A stretch of 64,000 nt of DNA, from assembly GCA_036186865.1 (NCBI GenBank), contig AP025069.1, positions 12,964,609-13,028,608 on the forward strand, written 5' to 3'. The notes beneath the pieces are model-generated. The model saw only the letters and a list, made by a program, of their open reading frames with translations. It made no database searches and was not told where the DNA came from. The position numbers and the translations under genes are program-made. Positions 45,949 to 58,655 of the stretch are shown here, in pieces; position 1 is the stretch's first letter, and each line of letters opens with the position of its first letter. The stretch is from Eustoma russellianum (lineage: Eukaryota; Streptophyta; Magnoliopsida; Gentianales; Gentianaceae).

Positions 45949-48932
45949 TGTAGGATCTGTAAGGCACTACTAGAAGAATAGGGTTGAATAGTTGGTGTGG
46001 AAAGTGTGGTTTTTAAAATAGTTTTGACTCAAAAACTCAGCTTCTGAAAACAGTTTCTGTTTTTAGGACCAGTTTTAAAACGTTTTTAACACTAGGTTGT
46101 AGGTATTCAAAAATTCTGAAATTTTGAGTTATCTTAGCCTCAGATGTTATGAGTGTCTCCTAAAAATTTCAGATTTAAATTCAACCTTTAACCTCTTCAA
46201 AAATCGTTGGTGGTCAGATTGCGCGAATCTGCCAGAACCGGTAGACTGATTTGAAAAATTAATTCCTATTTGTACGTACCTCCAAATGCTCTGAAATTTT
46301 AACCAGTAACCCCTTATAAGTTATATTTAAACGGGTTAAAATCTTTTTGAAAAATGCTTTTGGAAAGTTAGTCAAATACGATCAAAGTTTCAACCTTTGC
46401 AAGCCTGAAAATCAGACTGCACTAGTCTCAGAACTTTGGACGTTTGGGTGACTTATACTTGTCCAAAAGGGTTGAAACGTGTGCCAAAAGAACCTTAAAA
46501 CGTGTGGCTATATTTTCTGAAAGTTTCGTAATTTTTGAAATGTGTTTACTATTTTTACGAGCGTGATCAAAAAGAATAAATAGTGCTGAAACAGAATATA
46601 AGTGCTGAAAGTAAATGACACCAAGAATTTTATACTGGTTCGGTTATAAACAACCTACTCTAGTCTTCGAGGAACACCTTCCTCGGTTCACACTAATCAC
46701 ACAACACAAAAACACCTTACCACAGTATTGATGGAGTTACACACGAACTCCAACCCTTTACAAACCTTGTATGTTGAATACAATGCACACGAACACCACC
46801 ACCTTGCAAGATTGAAGATTGATCACACCTTTATCAATCTTTTACAAAGATAAAGAATATGTGGTGGTCTAAGAGAATCCTATTCAAGTATATAAATGTA
46901 AGTACAATAGGCTTTTAGGAAGAAGAAAGAAAGAGAGTGTAAAAGAAGAGAGTGCTAGGCGTTTTTCTCTTTTGATTTTGCAAGACTTGTTCTTGTTCTT
47001 GTTTTGCTCTCTTGCTTCCCTTTTAACATTATGGCCATCCCCCCTCTTGGTCCTTCTCCTCTTGAAAATTATCTTCTAAGTCCTTGGGAGAATATGTGGC
47101 ATCATTGTGACATGTTCTTGCTTACTTGGCACCTCCTCATTGGATGATCATTTAACTCTTGCTTACTTGGCACTCATTGATTGGTTGAATGTTGTCATCA
47201 CTTGATGACTAGGAAAATCTGAGAATTCCACTAAAAACATGTGTCAAAATCACCATAAAACAATTACCATAACTTTCAAGATCATCACATAAATTAAGCA
47301 AGATAATTTCCTCACAACAATGATGAAAAAATCGGCCATTATGGAGACTTGACATGCTGAAATTTCAGCATGTGATACATGGGTATTCATTTCAAATTGT
47401 TACCAAGTTTTCTTTGATTTTTCCATTAAAAATAAATCACCAATTAGTAGAAAATATTCTCATCAATTTTGGGAATAAAATTGGACACACATATGGCCAA
47501 AACATCGGCATAGGTTCATTCACACACATGCTGAAATTTTCAGCATGTGTGATATTCAAAATGTCACAATTATAATTTCATATCTTATTCAAATTGCTTC
47601 CAAATTGTATTCCAATTAATCACATGTTTCAAGACACAAAATATAGCCTCATAATGGATGAAATTCGGCCAGCTCTTAATACACATGCTGAAATTTTCAA
47701 CATGTGTTACAAATGAGATATAAGTTTGAATTGTTACCTTGTGTGGCTCCTTCTTTTATGTCATCAACATTGTATACTTGATTCTTGACCAATCAATATG
47801 CCAACAAGGCTCCACATAGGCTCCATCAAGCTGGTATAAGCGTGTATAATATGTATACACATGTGCTGAATTTTATTTTTGCAAACATTGTAAAATAGTG
47901 CACATTTAATAATACACAAATGGTATATTCTAATCAGCCCTTAATTTAATTTTTTAGAACACTTTAAGATGTATGACATATGTAAAAAGTGTCTAGATAC
48001 ATGTCGTATGATGTACCAAAAACGTTCCATGTGTTGTGTACGTAGAAAACCGAATTTTCGATGTTTATCGATTACCCGATTTTTCTCTAATTAAATTCCA
48101 ACTTTTTGCACATGCTATATATATTATGTTACACATAATGTACATAATATAAACTTTAATATTCAGCACTTGGCTGGTCTTAAAGTGGCGCCATTTACAT
48201 GTGACAAAATTGAAATTGGAATCTCCACAATTTGGCCATAACATCATACCCACGAACGTTTTGAGTATTTTTGAAGTGTAGGGGCTGTCCATCTATTTAT
48301 GGCAAATACGTGACGCGTTGGCGAAGTTTTGGTCTTCGAAAGATACGACAATTTTCGGTTTAGAACCTTTTAACGTGTCGTATTTAATTTGTCATCACCA
48401 TGACTTATATCATATGATATAAGACCTGAATATACTAATAAATATGAGTTAAGTATGGTGGCGTGACGTTAATGCACGTACGTAAAATATATAATGTGTC
48501 GGTAGTACGTTGGAATAAATGTGTACGTGCCTTTTTCAAAAAATTTGAAAATATATATATATAAGTGTATATATGGCGTGTATATTTGATGGGAGAAGGA
48601 GAAGGAGACTTTCCTTTCTTAATCTTGTTGCCTTTGTGCCTTGTCAAAATGTTGCTTCCTTTAATGAACTACTTAGTTTAATTAATTAAGTACTTCACTT
48701 AATGAACTAGTTTAGTTCATTAATGGTGGCACCTGAAAATAGTACAAACACAACAAATGTTTGCCATTTGATGTAAGCTTTAACGCTTCATGGCTCGTTA
48801 GTACGGCAACATTATATATGAACTATATAAGGCAAGTTATATGCAATATGTCATTCACATTTATGTCATGCACGTTTTTAAGCACATTTAAATCATACAT
48901 TTTGAAATCACTCAAACCCCTTTTTCTCTACA
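45949..48932 (-). repeat. Element C 3' LTR (left)
   Basis: 2984 bp, complete. It contains many short near-copies of CACATGCTGAAATTTTCAGCATGT-like sequence (for example 47352-47372 and 47526-47550), each an inverted repeat around AATT. Confidence 0.93.
48699..48723. repeat. Perfect inverted repeat in C left LTR
   Basis: TTAATGAACTA, GTT, TAGTTCATTAA. The same 25-bp structure is in A's LTRs. Confidence 0.85.
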
Positions 48933-48946
48933 ATCTCCCCCTTTTG
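48933..48946 (-). promoter_or_regulatory. Element C polypurine tract
   Basis: Minus-strand AAAAGGGGGAGATT against the LTR edge, preceded by AAAATCATC as in A. Confidence 0.9.
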
Positions 48947-49200
48947 ATGATTTTCAAAATAATCTACTTTCATGATTTAAATCCTATCGCTCCCCCTTCA
49001 ATCATGGATAAATTCAAAATTTGAATTTTAAATTTCAAATCCGCTCCCCCTTGATTTATGCAATCAGTATCTCTCTCCCCCTTAAATCATGCTTTCTCTC
49101 CCCCTTTATTTTGGAAAGACAATCAAAAGCGCATGTAAAGATGAAAAGAAAATCATGCATTTTGAATAATCTCAAAGGTGCGTTCTTAAGAGTTATTTAT

Positions 49201-51113
49201 TCAACCCTTTGAAAATGTCCCTTTTGGTACCCAAATTTGGGTGACCCTTCTAGGTTTTCCTAAAGGTGAGAAAGGTGATGAAAGCACAACATAATATACT
49301 TTAGGTGCAACTGCAACTGCATCTGGCCTTTGGCCAAGAACTCCTTTATACGCATTATATGTAGGACGTTTTTGATATGTCCTTGTGTTAATGTGCGTAG
49401 TGTGTGATCTAGATGGATGAAATGCATGTCGTGTATGCATCACTTGTTTCTTCTCATATCTATATGGTACAAAATTGTATTTCTTATGATATGAAGAAGA
49501 TGTATGACGAGATGTGAGGAAAGGGAGTCTTTGCGTCATCTTAGACGCCGTTTTTGGTTTTGGAGTGTCTACTTTCTTAGACACTACAAACTTGGTTGGT
49601 TTGATGGATACTTCATTTGTTTCAATGTATCATAAACCCGTTTTATTACTATCATGCTTTTGTGAAGAAATAATGTGATCTAGCATGTTTGTTCCCGTAT
49701 CAAATTTCTTCACCATTTTCTCTAAATTCGCATTCCTTGATTTCAAGTTTGAAATCTCAGATTTCATTTCATTATTGTGCATAGTCAATGATGAGACCTC
49801 TGATTTTAATGCATTAATGATGCGTGACGACTCTTCTTTGGAATCATTTAATTGAGAAACAAGGTTCGTGTTAGAAGATTCTAACAACTTCTTGTCTTCA
49901 ATTAATCGTTTCTTTTCTTTTGCAAGAGTCTTTGAAAACTTATGCAATTCTAAATATTGACTAAATAAATCATCATAAGACCATTCAGAATCGGAATTAG
50001 AGTCGGAAGATACCTCATTTGATGCCTTAGATGTAAAGCATACTTGTGCCTTTTGTTTTTCCGTATCATCAGTCTTAGAGTCGGACGTGTCACTCCAAGT
50101 GGAGGCTTTGAAGGCTCTTCTCCTTTTCTTAGGTTCTGAGACGAGTCTATTCTTGTTCCGATCCTTGTCAGGGTATTTGTTTGTTTGCTTTTTTTATTAG
50201 GGCAGTCATATGATAGATGTCCAAGTTTGCCGCATTCATAGCACTTTATTTCCTTATTTTTATTTTTATGATCCTTAGATGAGGTAGGCTTATGTTTAAT
50301 CGATTTTCTCAATATTTTTCTTAATCTTTTAGCCATCGTGATTAAGTCCTCATCATCGGAATCTATGTCACTATCATCTACGACGTATTCATTTGATTTA
50401 AATACTATAGCCTTATCATTATTGGAAATATACTCAGAATGTCTTAAAGCGAGCTTGTTTTCATATACCTTTAGTGATCCAATTAGTTCTTCCATCTTAA
50501 TCGATTTAGTCTCTTTGCTTTCTTCTATAGCCGTTACTTTAGAGTCCCACTCGGATGGAAGGCTTCGCAAGACCTTTTGTACCTTTTCCTGCATAGTAAA
50601 GGCTTTGCCAAGAGACTCAAGAGAATTGTAGATGTTAGTCAAGCAAAGATCCATAGCAACAATAGATTCATTAGGCAATAATTTAAATGACTCGAGTGTG
50701 GACATAAGCATGTTGATCTTGGACTCTTTTACTTGACTAGTGCCTTCGTGTTTCATTTCAAGTATTCTCCACATTTCTTGTGCACTAGAACAATTTGAAA
50801 CATAGCTTGATTCACTTTTACTTAGTCCATTCAAAAGTAACTGCATAGCCCTAGTGTTCATGCTTAGTCTCTTTTTATCATCACTAGTGTACTCTTGCCT
50901 AGGCTTAACGACCTCTAATGTGACTCCATCTACAGTGGATAACTTTGATGGAACAAATGGACCATCTTCTATAATTGACCAAAGATCAATATCAATTGCC
51001 ATAAAGAAAAGTTTCATTCTTACCTTCCATTGAACGAAAGACTCACCGTCAAAGAGATGAGGCCTTATGGTTGACATTCCTTCTTGCACGGTGTTATAGC
51101 TAGTGGATGCTAT
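49201..51113 (-). pseudogene. gag: Element C Gag, broken by frameshift and stops
   Basis: Same protein as in A. The expected start codon at 51111-51113 is ATA instead of ATG, so translation would have to use a later Met (MSTIRPHLFDGESF). The capsid part is open to the zinc knuckle CYECGKLGHLSYDC (50202-50243). A T7 run at 50189-50195 then shifts the frame. The coiled coil (49947-49630; KEKKRLIEDKKLLESSNTNL) is open in the new frame and ends at a TGA where A has a Gly codon. The last piece (49584-49201) ends PKGTFSKG and stop, the same final residues as A. Confidence 0.93.
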
Positions 51114-51155
51114 CTCACGTAGATCGTTGGATCCTTTTGTTGTTAGTGTTCCTGC

Positions 51156-51167
51156 GCTCTGATACCA
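51156..51167 (-). promoter_or_regulatory. Element C primer binding site
   Basis: Minus-strand TGGTATCAGAGC, an exact initiator-Met tRNA complement, two bases from the LTR. Confidence 0.93.
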
Positions 51168-53109
51168 ATTGTAGGATCTGCAAGGCACCACTAGAAGGGG
51201 GGGTTGAATTGTTGGTGCGGAAAGTGTGGTTTTTAAAATAGTTTTGACTCAAGAACTCAGCTTCTGAAAACAGTTTCTGTTTTCAGGACCAGTTTTAAAA
51301 CGTTTTTAAAACTAGGTTGTAGGTCTTCAAAAATTCTGAAATTTTTAGTGAACTTAGCCTCAGATGTTATTAGTGTCTCCTAAAAATTTCATATTTAAAT
51401 TCAACCTTTAACCCATTCAAAAATCGTTGGTAGTCAGATTGCGCGAATCTGCCAGAACCGGTAGACTGATTTGAAAACTTAATTCCTATTTTTACGCACC
51501 TCCAAATGATCTGAAATTTTAACCAGTAACCCCTTATAAGTTATATTTAAATGGGTTGAAACAGTTTTGAAAAATGCTTTCGGGAAGTTAGTCAAATATG
51601 ATCAAAGTTTCAACCTTTGCAAGCGTGAAAATCGGACTGTACTAGTCTCAGAACTTTGGATGTCTGGGTGACTTATACTTGTCCAAAAGGGTTGAAACTT
51701 ATGCCAAAAGAACCTTAAAACGTGTGGCTATGTTTCCTGAAAGTTTCGTAATTTTTAAAATCCGTTTACTATTTTTATGAGTGTCATCAAAAAGAATAAA
51801 CAGTGCTGAAACAGAATATAAGTGCTGAAAGTAAATGACACCAAGAATTTTATACTGGTTCGGTTATAAACAACCTACTCCAGTCTTCGAGGAACACCTT
51901 CCTCGGTTCACACTAATCACATAACACAAAAACACCTTACCACAGGGTTGATGGAGTTATACACCAACTCCAACCCTTTACAAACCTTGTATGTTGAATA
52001 CAATGCACACGAACACCACCACCTTGCAAGATTGAAGATTGATCACACCTTGATCAATCTTTTACAAAGATAAAGAATATGTGGTGGTCTAAGAGAAGCC
52101 TATTCAAGTATATGAATGTAAGTACAACAGGCTTTTAGGAAGAAGAAAGAAAGAGAGTGTAGAAGAAGAGAGTGCTAGGCGTTTATCTCTTTTGATTTTG
52201 CAAGACTTGTTCTTGTTCTCGTTTTGCTCTCTTGCTTCCCTTTTAACATTATGGCCGTCCCCCCTCTTGGTCCTTATCCTCTTGAAAATTATCTTCTAAG
52301 TCATTGGGAGAATATGTGGCATCATTGTGACATGTTCTTGTGTAGCGCCCCGGCCTGACACTGTCATCGGAACCAGTACACCCGCCGTAGCCTACTATGA
52401 GAACTACGAAGCGTCAAAGCAGATCAAGCGTACATCATTCATGACGTAAGATAAATCAGCAGAAACGTCATAAAATCTAAACCTTCATCGTCAATAATAC
52501 AACTAGAAAATGCAGCGGAAATAAAAGGTGTTTGGTCATCTAGCTAACATAAGTTCCAGAACAACATAATAACATTGAGTTTCCAAAACTTAAAGAAAGT
52601 AGTCCAGCATCTATCTATTCCCATGTCCGTCATCCCATTGAGCCCACTCGCCATCGTCTTCGATAAATATCATCTCATATATTCCGGCTCACCTGAAAAG
52701 GAATAGAGTATCTGTTCTTAGCGAAATTATCGCCAGCAAGTAACCCGTCTATACACCTTACGGAACCACACATGACGAGCCATCAGTGTATAAGTCATTG
52801 CCCAAAATAAGATGCTCGGGTTCGCAATTAGCATCTTCATAAGAATTCCTCAAACAGATAAAACACATAAATGATACACGGATACGAGAACAAACATGTA
52901 CTAAAACAACATATCACATAAGCAAGTCATAAGCTAGTCACATTTCTTCCATGTCAAATCTTATGCTTCGTGTAACATGATGCATGAACTTCTTTAAAAC
53001 CTCACACAACACCCATGCATAAGACTTCTTTCATAAACATGTCATGCGTGTCATTTCACAAACTTTTCATAATACTTCTTATCATATTCTTTGCGTAGCA
53101 GAACTTTAT

Positions 53110-53350
53110 ACCCTGTGGGTGATCAGTCCACAGCAAACAGAACTTTATACCCCGTGCTGAAAGGTCCACGGCCCCATAACATATAACTTTATACCCCGTG
53201 CTGAAAGGTCCACGGCCCCATTACATATATCATATATCCGTGCTGAAAGGTCTACGGCCCCATAAAATAACTTTATTTTCCGTGCTGATAGGTCCACGGC
53301 CCCATAAAATAACTTTATTTTCCGTGCTGATAGGTCCACGGCCCTATAAA
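53110..53350. repeat. 42-44-bp tandem array, five units (D left LTR)
   Basis: Units read CTTTATACCCCGTGCTGAAA then GGTCCACGGCCCCATAA. GTGCTGA starts at 53154, 53198, 53240, 53282 and 53324. Degenerate half-units flank it. An open frame through it gives a repeated GAVDLSARKIKLF peptide; this is a by-product of the array. Confidence 0.92.
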
Positions 53351-54164
53351 ATACTTTATACCCTGCTGTTGATTCACAGATCACGCTTTTATACCCTGCT
53401 TTCGCAGGCGTGACTTTTATACTCTGCGATCAACCAGCAGCCATCTTGTCTTTCGAAAACTTCAAACTTTTCTTGCAAACACATGTTCTTTCGCAAAGCA
53501 ATTCTCAAATCAAATGCAAGTGCCCATGTCATGATGCAGAATGCTCATGTAACATCATATCAAACGTGTGAACATGCACACACACTTTACATATCAAGTA
53601 CAAAGTCCTAAACCTCTATCACATCCTGCTCGTATCATTTCATGTCCCTTCGTATTACGAAATCATCTCGAGTTCACACTTAACCTTGCTCGTTCATACT
53701 TCCTCAAACACACCCTTTTTGTACCATTTTGTGCTCTTTCATATTACTAACTCACTTTGGATTCATACCTAACTCTACTCATTCACACTTAACGTTTACA
53801 ACTCAAATACACCTCATTCATACCACTTCATGCCCTTTAGTATCATGAATCCACTTCGATTTCATACTTAACCCTACTCATTCTCACTTAACGTTTACAA
53901 CTCTAGCACACTTTCAAAACACTTTGTAATTTATGAGCAATGGAAGATAATAAAGGTATCTCACACACACATCTTACATATCAAGTATACGGTCTTGCAC
54001 CTCAAACACTCCCTGTTTGTATCTTTCCAAGTCCGTTCGTCTCACTAATTCACTTGGGATTCAATCTTATTCTTACTTAGTCAATCTTACCATCTATTCC
54101 TCAATTACACCTCAAATACCTTTGCATTTTATGTTCAAAGGAAGTGTATAAAGTTGCTACACTT

Positions 54165-54560
54165 ACATAGGGCGCCCAAAGGGTCAAAAAGACTTCCAGT
54201 ATACTTGGAACGCCACATGAGGCGCCTAAAGTGACATAAAGCGCCTATACTAGGCGTTCGAAGTGTTCGGGGATGTGCCGTAGACAATGAACTCCTACAT
54301 GAAGCGCCTAATGTTACATAGAGCGCCTAATGTAGGTGTTCGAAGTGTACGGGGATGCTTCAGGTCACATTGAACGCTACATTAGGCGCCTAATGTGACA
54401 TAGAGCGCCTAATGTAGGTGTTCGAAGTGTTCTGACGGTTCTAAACTGCAGTTTTTCTGTACGGGAAAGCTTCAGGACACATTGAACGCTTCATTAGGCG
54501 CCTAATGTGACTTGAAGCGCCTAATGTAGGCGTTCGAAGTGTTCTGACGATGCTAAACTG
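54165..54560. repeat. About 82-bp array with GGCGCC palindromes (D left LTR)
   Basis: GTTCGAAGTGT occurs at about 54256, 54338, 54420 and 54532, with AGCGCCTAATGTAGG before each. A perfect 18-bp palindrome, ACATTAGGCGCCTAATGT, lies at 54379-54396. Confidence 0.88.
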
Positions 54561-55509
54561 CAGTTTCTCTGCAGTAACTTCCTCCCATCATCTTCCTCCT
54601 TCAACCCTTTCATGTTAAACCTCTCAAGATCCATCTTACCATCTAGATTCATCATTCTTAACTCACATCTAATCATGAATTGATGCTTAGTTATGTCTAA
54701 CAATATCCACTCTTAACCTTCAATCATTCACAACCTTCAAAAGTTATCATCAACACTCCCAACACAACAAGTCTACAACAATGCCATCACTCATCCTTCA
54801 ATTCCCTGCACTTACTCTCAAACGTCTAAGTGTAGACAATCAACATAAGAATAGAACAAGACAATAAGCACATCAAAATGTACACTTTCGTGGGCATGCT
54901 TGACAAACAACAAATCACCACACAACTATTTTCAGAAATATGGCCCAAAGAACAAGACTTTACGCAACTAGCAACAAAACTTACATATAATAAAGCATTT
55001 AACATAGACAAGACAAGATTACTAATGTGTGATTCAAGTTTTCTCTTTATAAGAACATAGGGCCTAAAGTATCAAAATTTACGTAAAGCGTATAGAAAGA
55101 TTACTTGCCTTTGTTTCTAGTTAGCCTTACGAATTTACTGCAGAATCTTGATAAGGATTGAATCTAGATTGGCCTTTTCCTTCCTTTTCCTTCTTCTCTT
55201 CTTCTTCTTCTTCCTCTCCTTTTCTCTTCTTTCTCTTTTCCTGCGGCTTTCCCCTCTTCTTTTTGATGGTATAACCGTCCTATTAGGCTGAGATGTGGAG
55301 TTATACTAAATTTTGGTAACTCCCCTATCTCCTATTAGGGACCTTTTAGGTAATTTTCTTTAATTACCTTTAATTCTACTTTTAACCCCTCTCCTTATTT
55401 TTCCTATATTTTAAGTAACTAAGTCGCACATCCTACATCATTAATTAAATTGCGTTTAAGGTTGACCTAACATATTGAAAGTCGTGCTTAAAAGTTACGG
55501 GGTATGACA

Positions 55510-55522
55510 TTCCACCTCCTTA
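55510..55522 (-). promoter_or_regulatory. Element D polypurine tract
   Basis: Minus-strand TAAGGAGGTGGAA before the LTR, following a TTTCAAGGACGAAAC block. Confidence 0.88.
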
Positions 55523-55553
55523 CAAAAAGTTTCGTCCTTGAAACTTACGTACC

Positions 55554-56357
55554 TTAGTCAAAGAGTTGAGGATACTTCTCCCGCATTTGTTCCTCGAGTT
55601 CCCAAGTGGCCTCACGTTCCGTGTGGTTGCTCCACTGGACTTTCACATAAGGGATCACTCGATTCCTCAAAACTTGATCCTTCCGATCTACTATTTTCAC
55701 CGGTATCTCTTCATAAGTAACATCATCTTTGAGTTCCAAGGGTTGTGCCTCAAGTACATGACTTGGATCCGTCACGTATTTCCTCAGTTGTGAGACATGG
55801 AATACGTTGTGAACTTGCACCAGCACCAGAGGTAATGCTAACCCATATGCCAAGGTTCCCACCTTCTCAAGTATTTCGTAAGGACCAATAAAGCGAGGGC
55901 TTAGCTTGCCTTTTACTCCAAACCTCATGACGCCCTTCGTGGGTGATACTCTCAAATAAACTTTTTCACCCACATCAAATTCCAACGGTCGTCGCTTGGA
56001 ATCTACCCAACTCTTATTGCGATCTTGAGCCGTCTTGAGTCTTTCCCGGATGACTTTCACCTTCTCTAGCGTCTTCTCCAATAGCTCCGGTCCGGTGATG
56101 GTCCTCACGCCCACTTCGTCCCAATAGACCGGAGACCTACATTTCCCTCTATACAACGCTTCGAAAAGAGCCACGTCACTTGCATGGTGGTGACTTCTAT
56201 TATACGAGAACTCCATTAATGTAATCATTCCATCCCAACTTTCTTTGAAGTATAGGACACAAGTCCCTAACATGTCTTCTAGGGTCCGAATAGTCCGCTC
56301 AGATTGTCTATTGGTTCGGAGATGATACACTGTACTTGACCTTAATTCCGTCCCCAT
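55554..56357 (-). pseudogene. Element D integrase C-terminal half with chromodomain
   Basis: 267 codons open. It starts within the integrase core (RSSTVYHLRTNRQSERTIRT) with the catalytic glutamate in QSERT, then LEDMLGTCVLYFKESWDGMI and FSYNRSHHHASDVALFEALY. The GPY/F region follows as LSPRFIGPYEILEKVGTLAY, then HNVFHVSQLRKYV. The chromodomain occupies about residues 225-267: VKVQWSNHTEREATWELEEQ, then MREKYPQLF. Such chromodomains steer chromovirus integration toward particular chromatin. The usual HPQTDGQSERT reads HLRTNRQSERT, so the fold may be damaged. The N-terminal half is in separate frames upstream. Confidence 0.93.
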
Positions 56358-56406
56358 GGCTCTCTAAAATATTGTCCAGAGCTTGGCAGTAAACCATTGG
56401 TCTCGG

Positions 56407-56967
56407 TTAGGCGTTATGCTCATGGGAACACCATACAGGCTGACAAATGTTGACCATATCCAAATTTACCAACTTATCGAGAGATGCTTCCCTCGAGACA
56501 GGTAGAATATGTGTAGACTTGGTCAACCGATCCACAATCACCAAAATCATGTTATATCCACTTATTGTTCTCGGTAAACCAGTCACAAAGTCCATTGTGA
56601 CACATTCACATTTCTACTCTGGAATCGCCGACAGCATCGATAATCCACCAGGTCGTTGGTGTTTATCCCCACTTACTGACGCACCAAACATCCCTCAAAT
56701 CTCCACAATATGCCTCTTCACCTTACACCACCAATAATATTGTCATAGATCCCTGTACATTTTGGTGCTACTAGAATATATCGATAACCTTGAGCTGTGA
56801 GCCCCTTGCAATATTTCTTTCCTTAGCTCATCTAAATCAGGTATACACACATTTTTTTCTAAACATAAGCGCCCGTCCTCATTGGTCTGAAATCCATCAA
56901 CCTGACTATGCCTCAGTTTCCAAGCAATATCACCCACAGTCTTATTCTTCTTTTGAGCTTCTTTCAC
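56407..56967 (-). pseudogene. Element D integrase N-terminal half, frameshifted
   Basis: The zinc-binding region is represented by CIPDLDELRKEILQGAHSSR and KMYRDL (56967-56743), with the second histidine region altered (SRLSIYSSS for the usual YSIHPG). The core starts MDFVTGLPRTISGYNMILVI and VDRLTKSTHILPV (56595-56407), with the first aspartate lying before this and the VDRLTK block conserved. At least two frame breaks lie between the pieces. Confidence 0.88.
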
Positions 56968-56994
56968 CTAATTCATCAAACTTGAGATGACGGT

Positions 56995-57660
56995 CTATAA
57001 TGCGAAAACATTAACCATAGAGTCAACCAAATTCAAGCCAAATTCTTCTATTTCTCTCTCAAGTGATGAGTGTCGCGCATGGTTAGATTCTCTGCTTAAT
57101 ACATCTACCACTTTATTAACTTTTCTGGGATGGTAATTAATGGTCATGTCGTAGTCCTTTAGTTGTTCCCACAATCTTCGCTGCTTCATGTTTAGCTATC
57201 TCGAAGCTTGCGCGATAACTCATTCGTGTTGTACCAAAACACAACCTACAAGTGAAGTATCAAACTAAACTTGATTTGGATGGAAAATCATAACCTATGT
57301 TACAGTTTACGTACCTAAGCCCTTTTTTTTTGGCGCATCACTACAGGTCACAAACCCTTCAGTTCCAGAGGGTTGAGCCAATACTGGGGATGTGGTTAAT
57401 CTCTTATTAAACTCCTTGAAGCTTTTCTCACATTCCGCCGTCCACTCAAGCTTGAGCTTCTTTTGAGTACGACGACTGAGAGGCATTGCTACTATCGAAA
57501 ATCCCTCGACAAACCTCATGTAATTACTAGCTAGACCCAAGAAACTCCGCACATCGATGACATCCATGGTCTAGACCAATCGGTGGTAACTTCAACTTTC
57601 TTTGATTCAACGGCAACGCCAAACCCCTTCAAAGATTACATCTTCCATCTCATGATTCTT
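56995..57660 (-). pseudogene. Element D RT thumb and RNase H remnant
   Basis: From about 57660 the minus strand reads GVAVESKKVEVTTDWSRP. After a frameshift come VRSFLGLASNYMRFVEGFS and LEWTAECEKSFKEFNKRLT, the RT connection region. RNase H survives as DYDMTINYHPRKVNKVVDVL and SRES (57189-56995). The central RNase H (57190-57306) has no open frame, and the catalytic RT motifs are missing. Confidence 0.88.
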
Positions 57661-58470
57661 TCTTGACACTTGCTTCAATCGATAGTAAGTGTTGTGTAAA
57701 ATCATAATTTGTTCTTGGGTGCTTGGACATGGTACTGAGTTTCTAACCATTCCGGTGAACCATAAAGGCGCTTAACGCATCCGTTTGCCATGAAAGATTG
57801 GTTCACTCCACTATTGCAAAGTACATTGGCCAGTATCTTATTCACTAAAATTGTACCTCATACTCGTCGATAGCTTCTTAGTTATCCGCATCAGTCCTAA
57901 CATGGACGCGGTATTCGTTCTCGGCTGCTGAGTCGCCTCTTCCCGAGCATTCTTTCTCATCTCTGGAAATCTCTAATGAGACAACCCACCGGTCTGTGTT
58001 GGTAACATACTCTTGCCAACTTCCCACATTCCCATCATGACTCTTATTGCAATGCAGCAACTCCTATGGACTGTCACCAACTCCACTCTCCTCTTTTGAT
58101 CTCTAACCTTTGTCAGAGTATCCTGCATCAGCCATCTCCTGCCGCCACTCTGCGAAAACCACTCTCGACGTGAAAGCACGTGTCCATCATGTCCTCTTTG
58201 GTTCTCCTCCCAGCACTTACAATTGCGGACTGGATTCTTGAGAACAAATCTCGCTCGAACTTCATAATCTCTAAGCGATTATCTTACATAATCGTAGTAG
58301 CGAATTAACCCAACGCATGGAAACAGTCGGCATACTCCGACACTGTCATCCGACCCTATTTCAGCCTGTCGAACGCCCTTATCTTGTCTAAGCTTGCTAT
58401 CTCGGGCACGTAATACTACAGAGAGGCATATCGCAGAATTGTGTCTCAGAGATCAATGGGGTCTGAAATT
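57661..58470 (-). pseudogene. Element D gag and RT remnants, heavily decayed
   Basis: Near 58315-58375 the minus strand reads AFDRLK, a stop, then GRMTVSEYADCF. This matches the FDTLRQ...TVSEYARRF block of E's Gag. From there to 57661 only short frames remain; traces of RT (a LNTYYRLKQVS-like stretch) may be present near 57660-57720. Protease and the RT active site are absent. Confidence 0.7.
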
Positions 58471-58643
58471 TAAATTATTATAGAAATTTAGATAATATAC
58501 GCGCTTGCACACACCCAACCCAGATCATACTTATACTCTAGGAAATCATCACTTATACCTAAGGGTCAAACTTAAGGGAAAATCACATCTTAATTTTCTA
58601 TAAGATCATGAACCTAAGTTTCCGAGATAGATCTGAAGCCTAG

Positions 58644-58655
58644 TCTCTGATACCA
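58644..58655 (-). promoter_or_regulatory. Element D primer binding site
   Basis: Minus-strand TGGTATCAGAGA, one base from the initiator-Met tRNA complement, next to the LTR at 58658. Confidence 0.9.

Larger units (their letters stand above)
52341..55509 (-). repeat. Element D 3' LTR (left)
   Basis: 3169 bp, with a five-unit 42-44-bp array and an 82-bp array with GGCGCC palindromes. Confidence 0.95.

Noticed and set aside
53110..53350. CRISPR-like repeat array
   Set aside because: Units are contiguous tandem repeats without unique spacers, inside a plant LTR and duplicated in the other LTR.
53145..53384. Repeat-peptide ORF (GAVDLSARKIKLF units) on the minus strand, also at 59547-59786
   Set aside because: It is a by-product of the 42-44-bp LTR minisatellite, whose near-multiple-of-three period keeps a frame open. 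No start context or homologous protein family is known to me.
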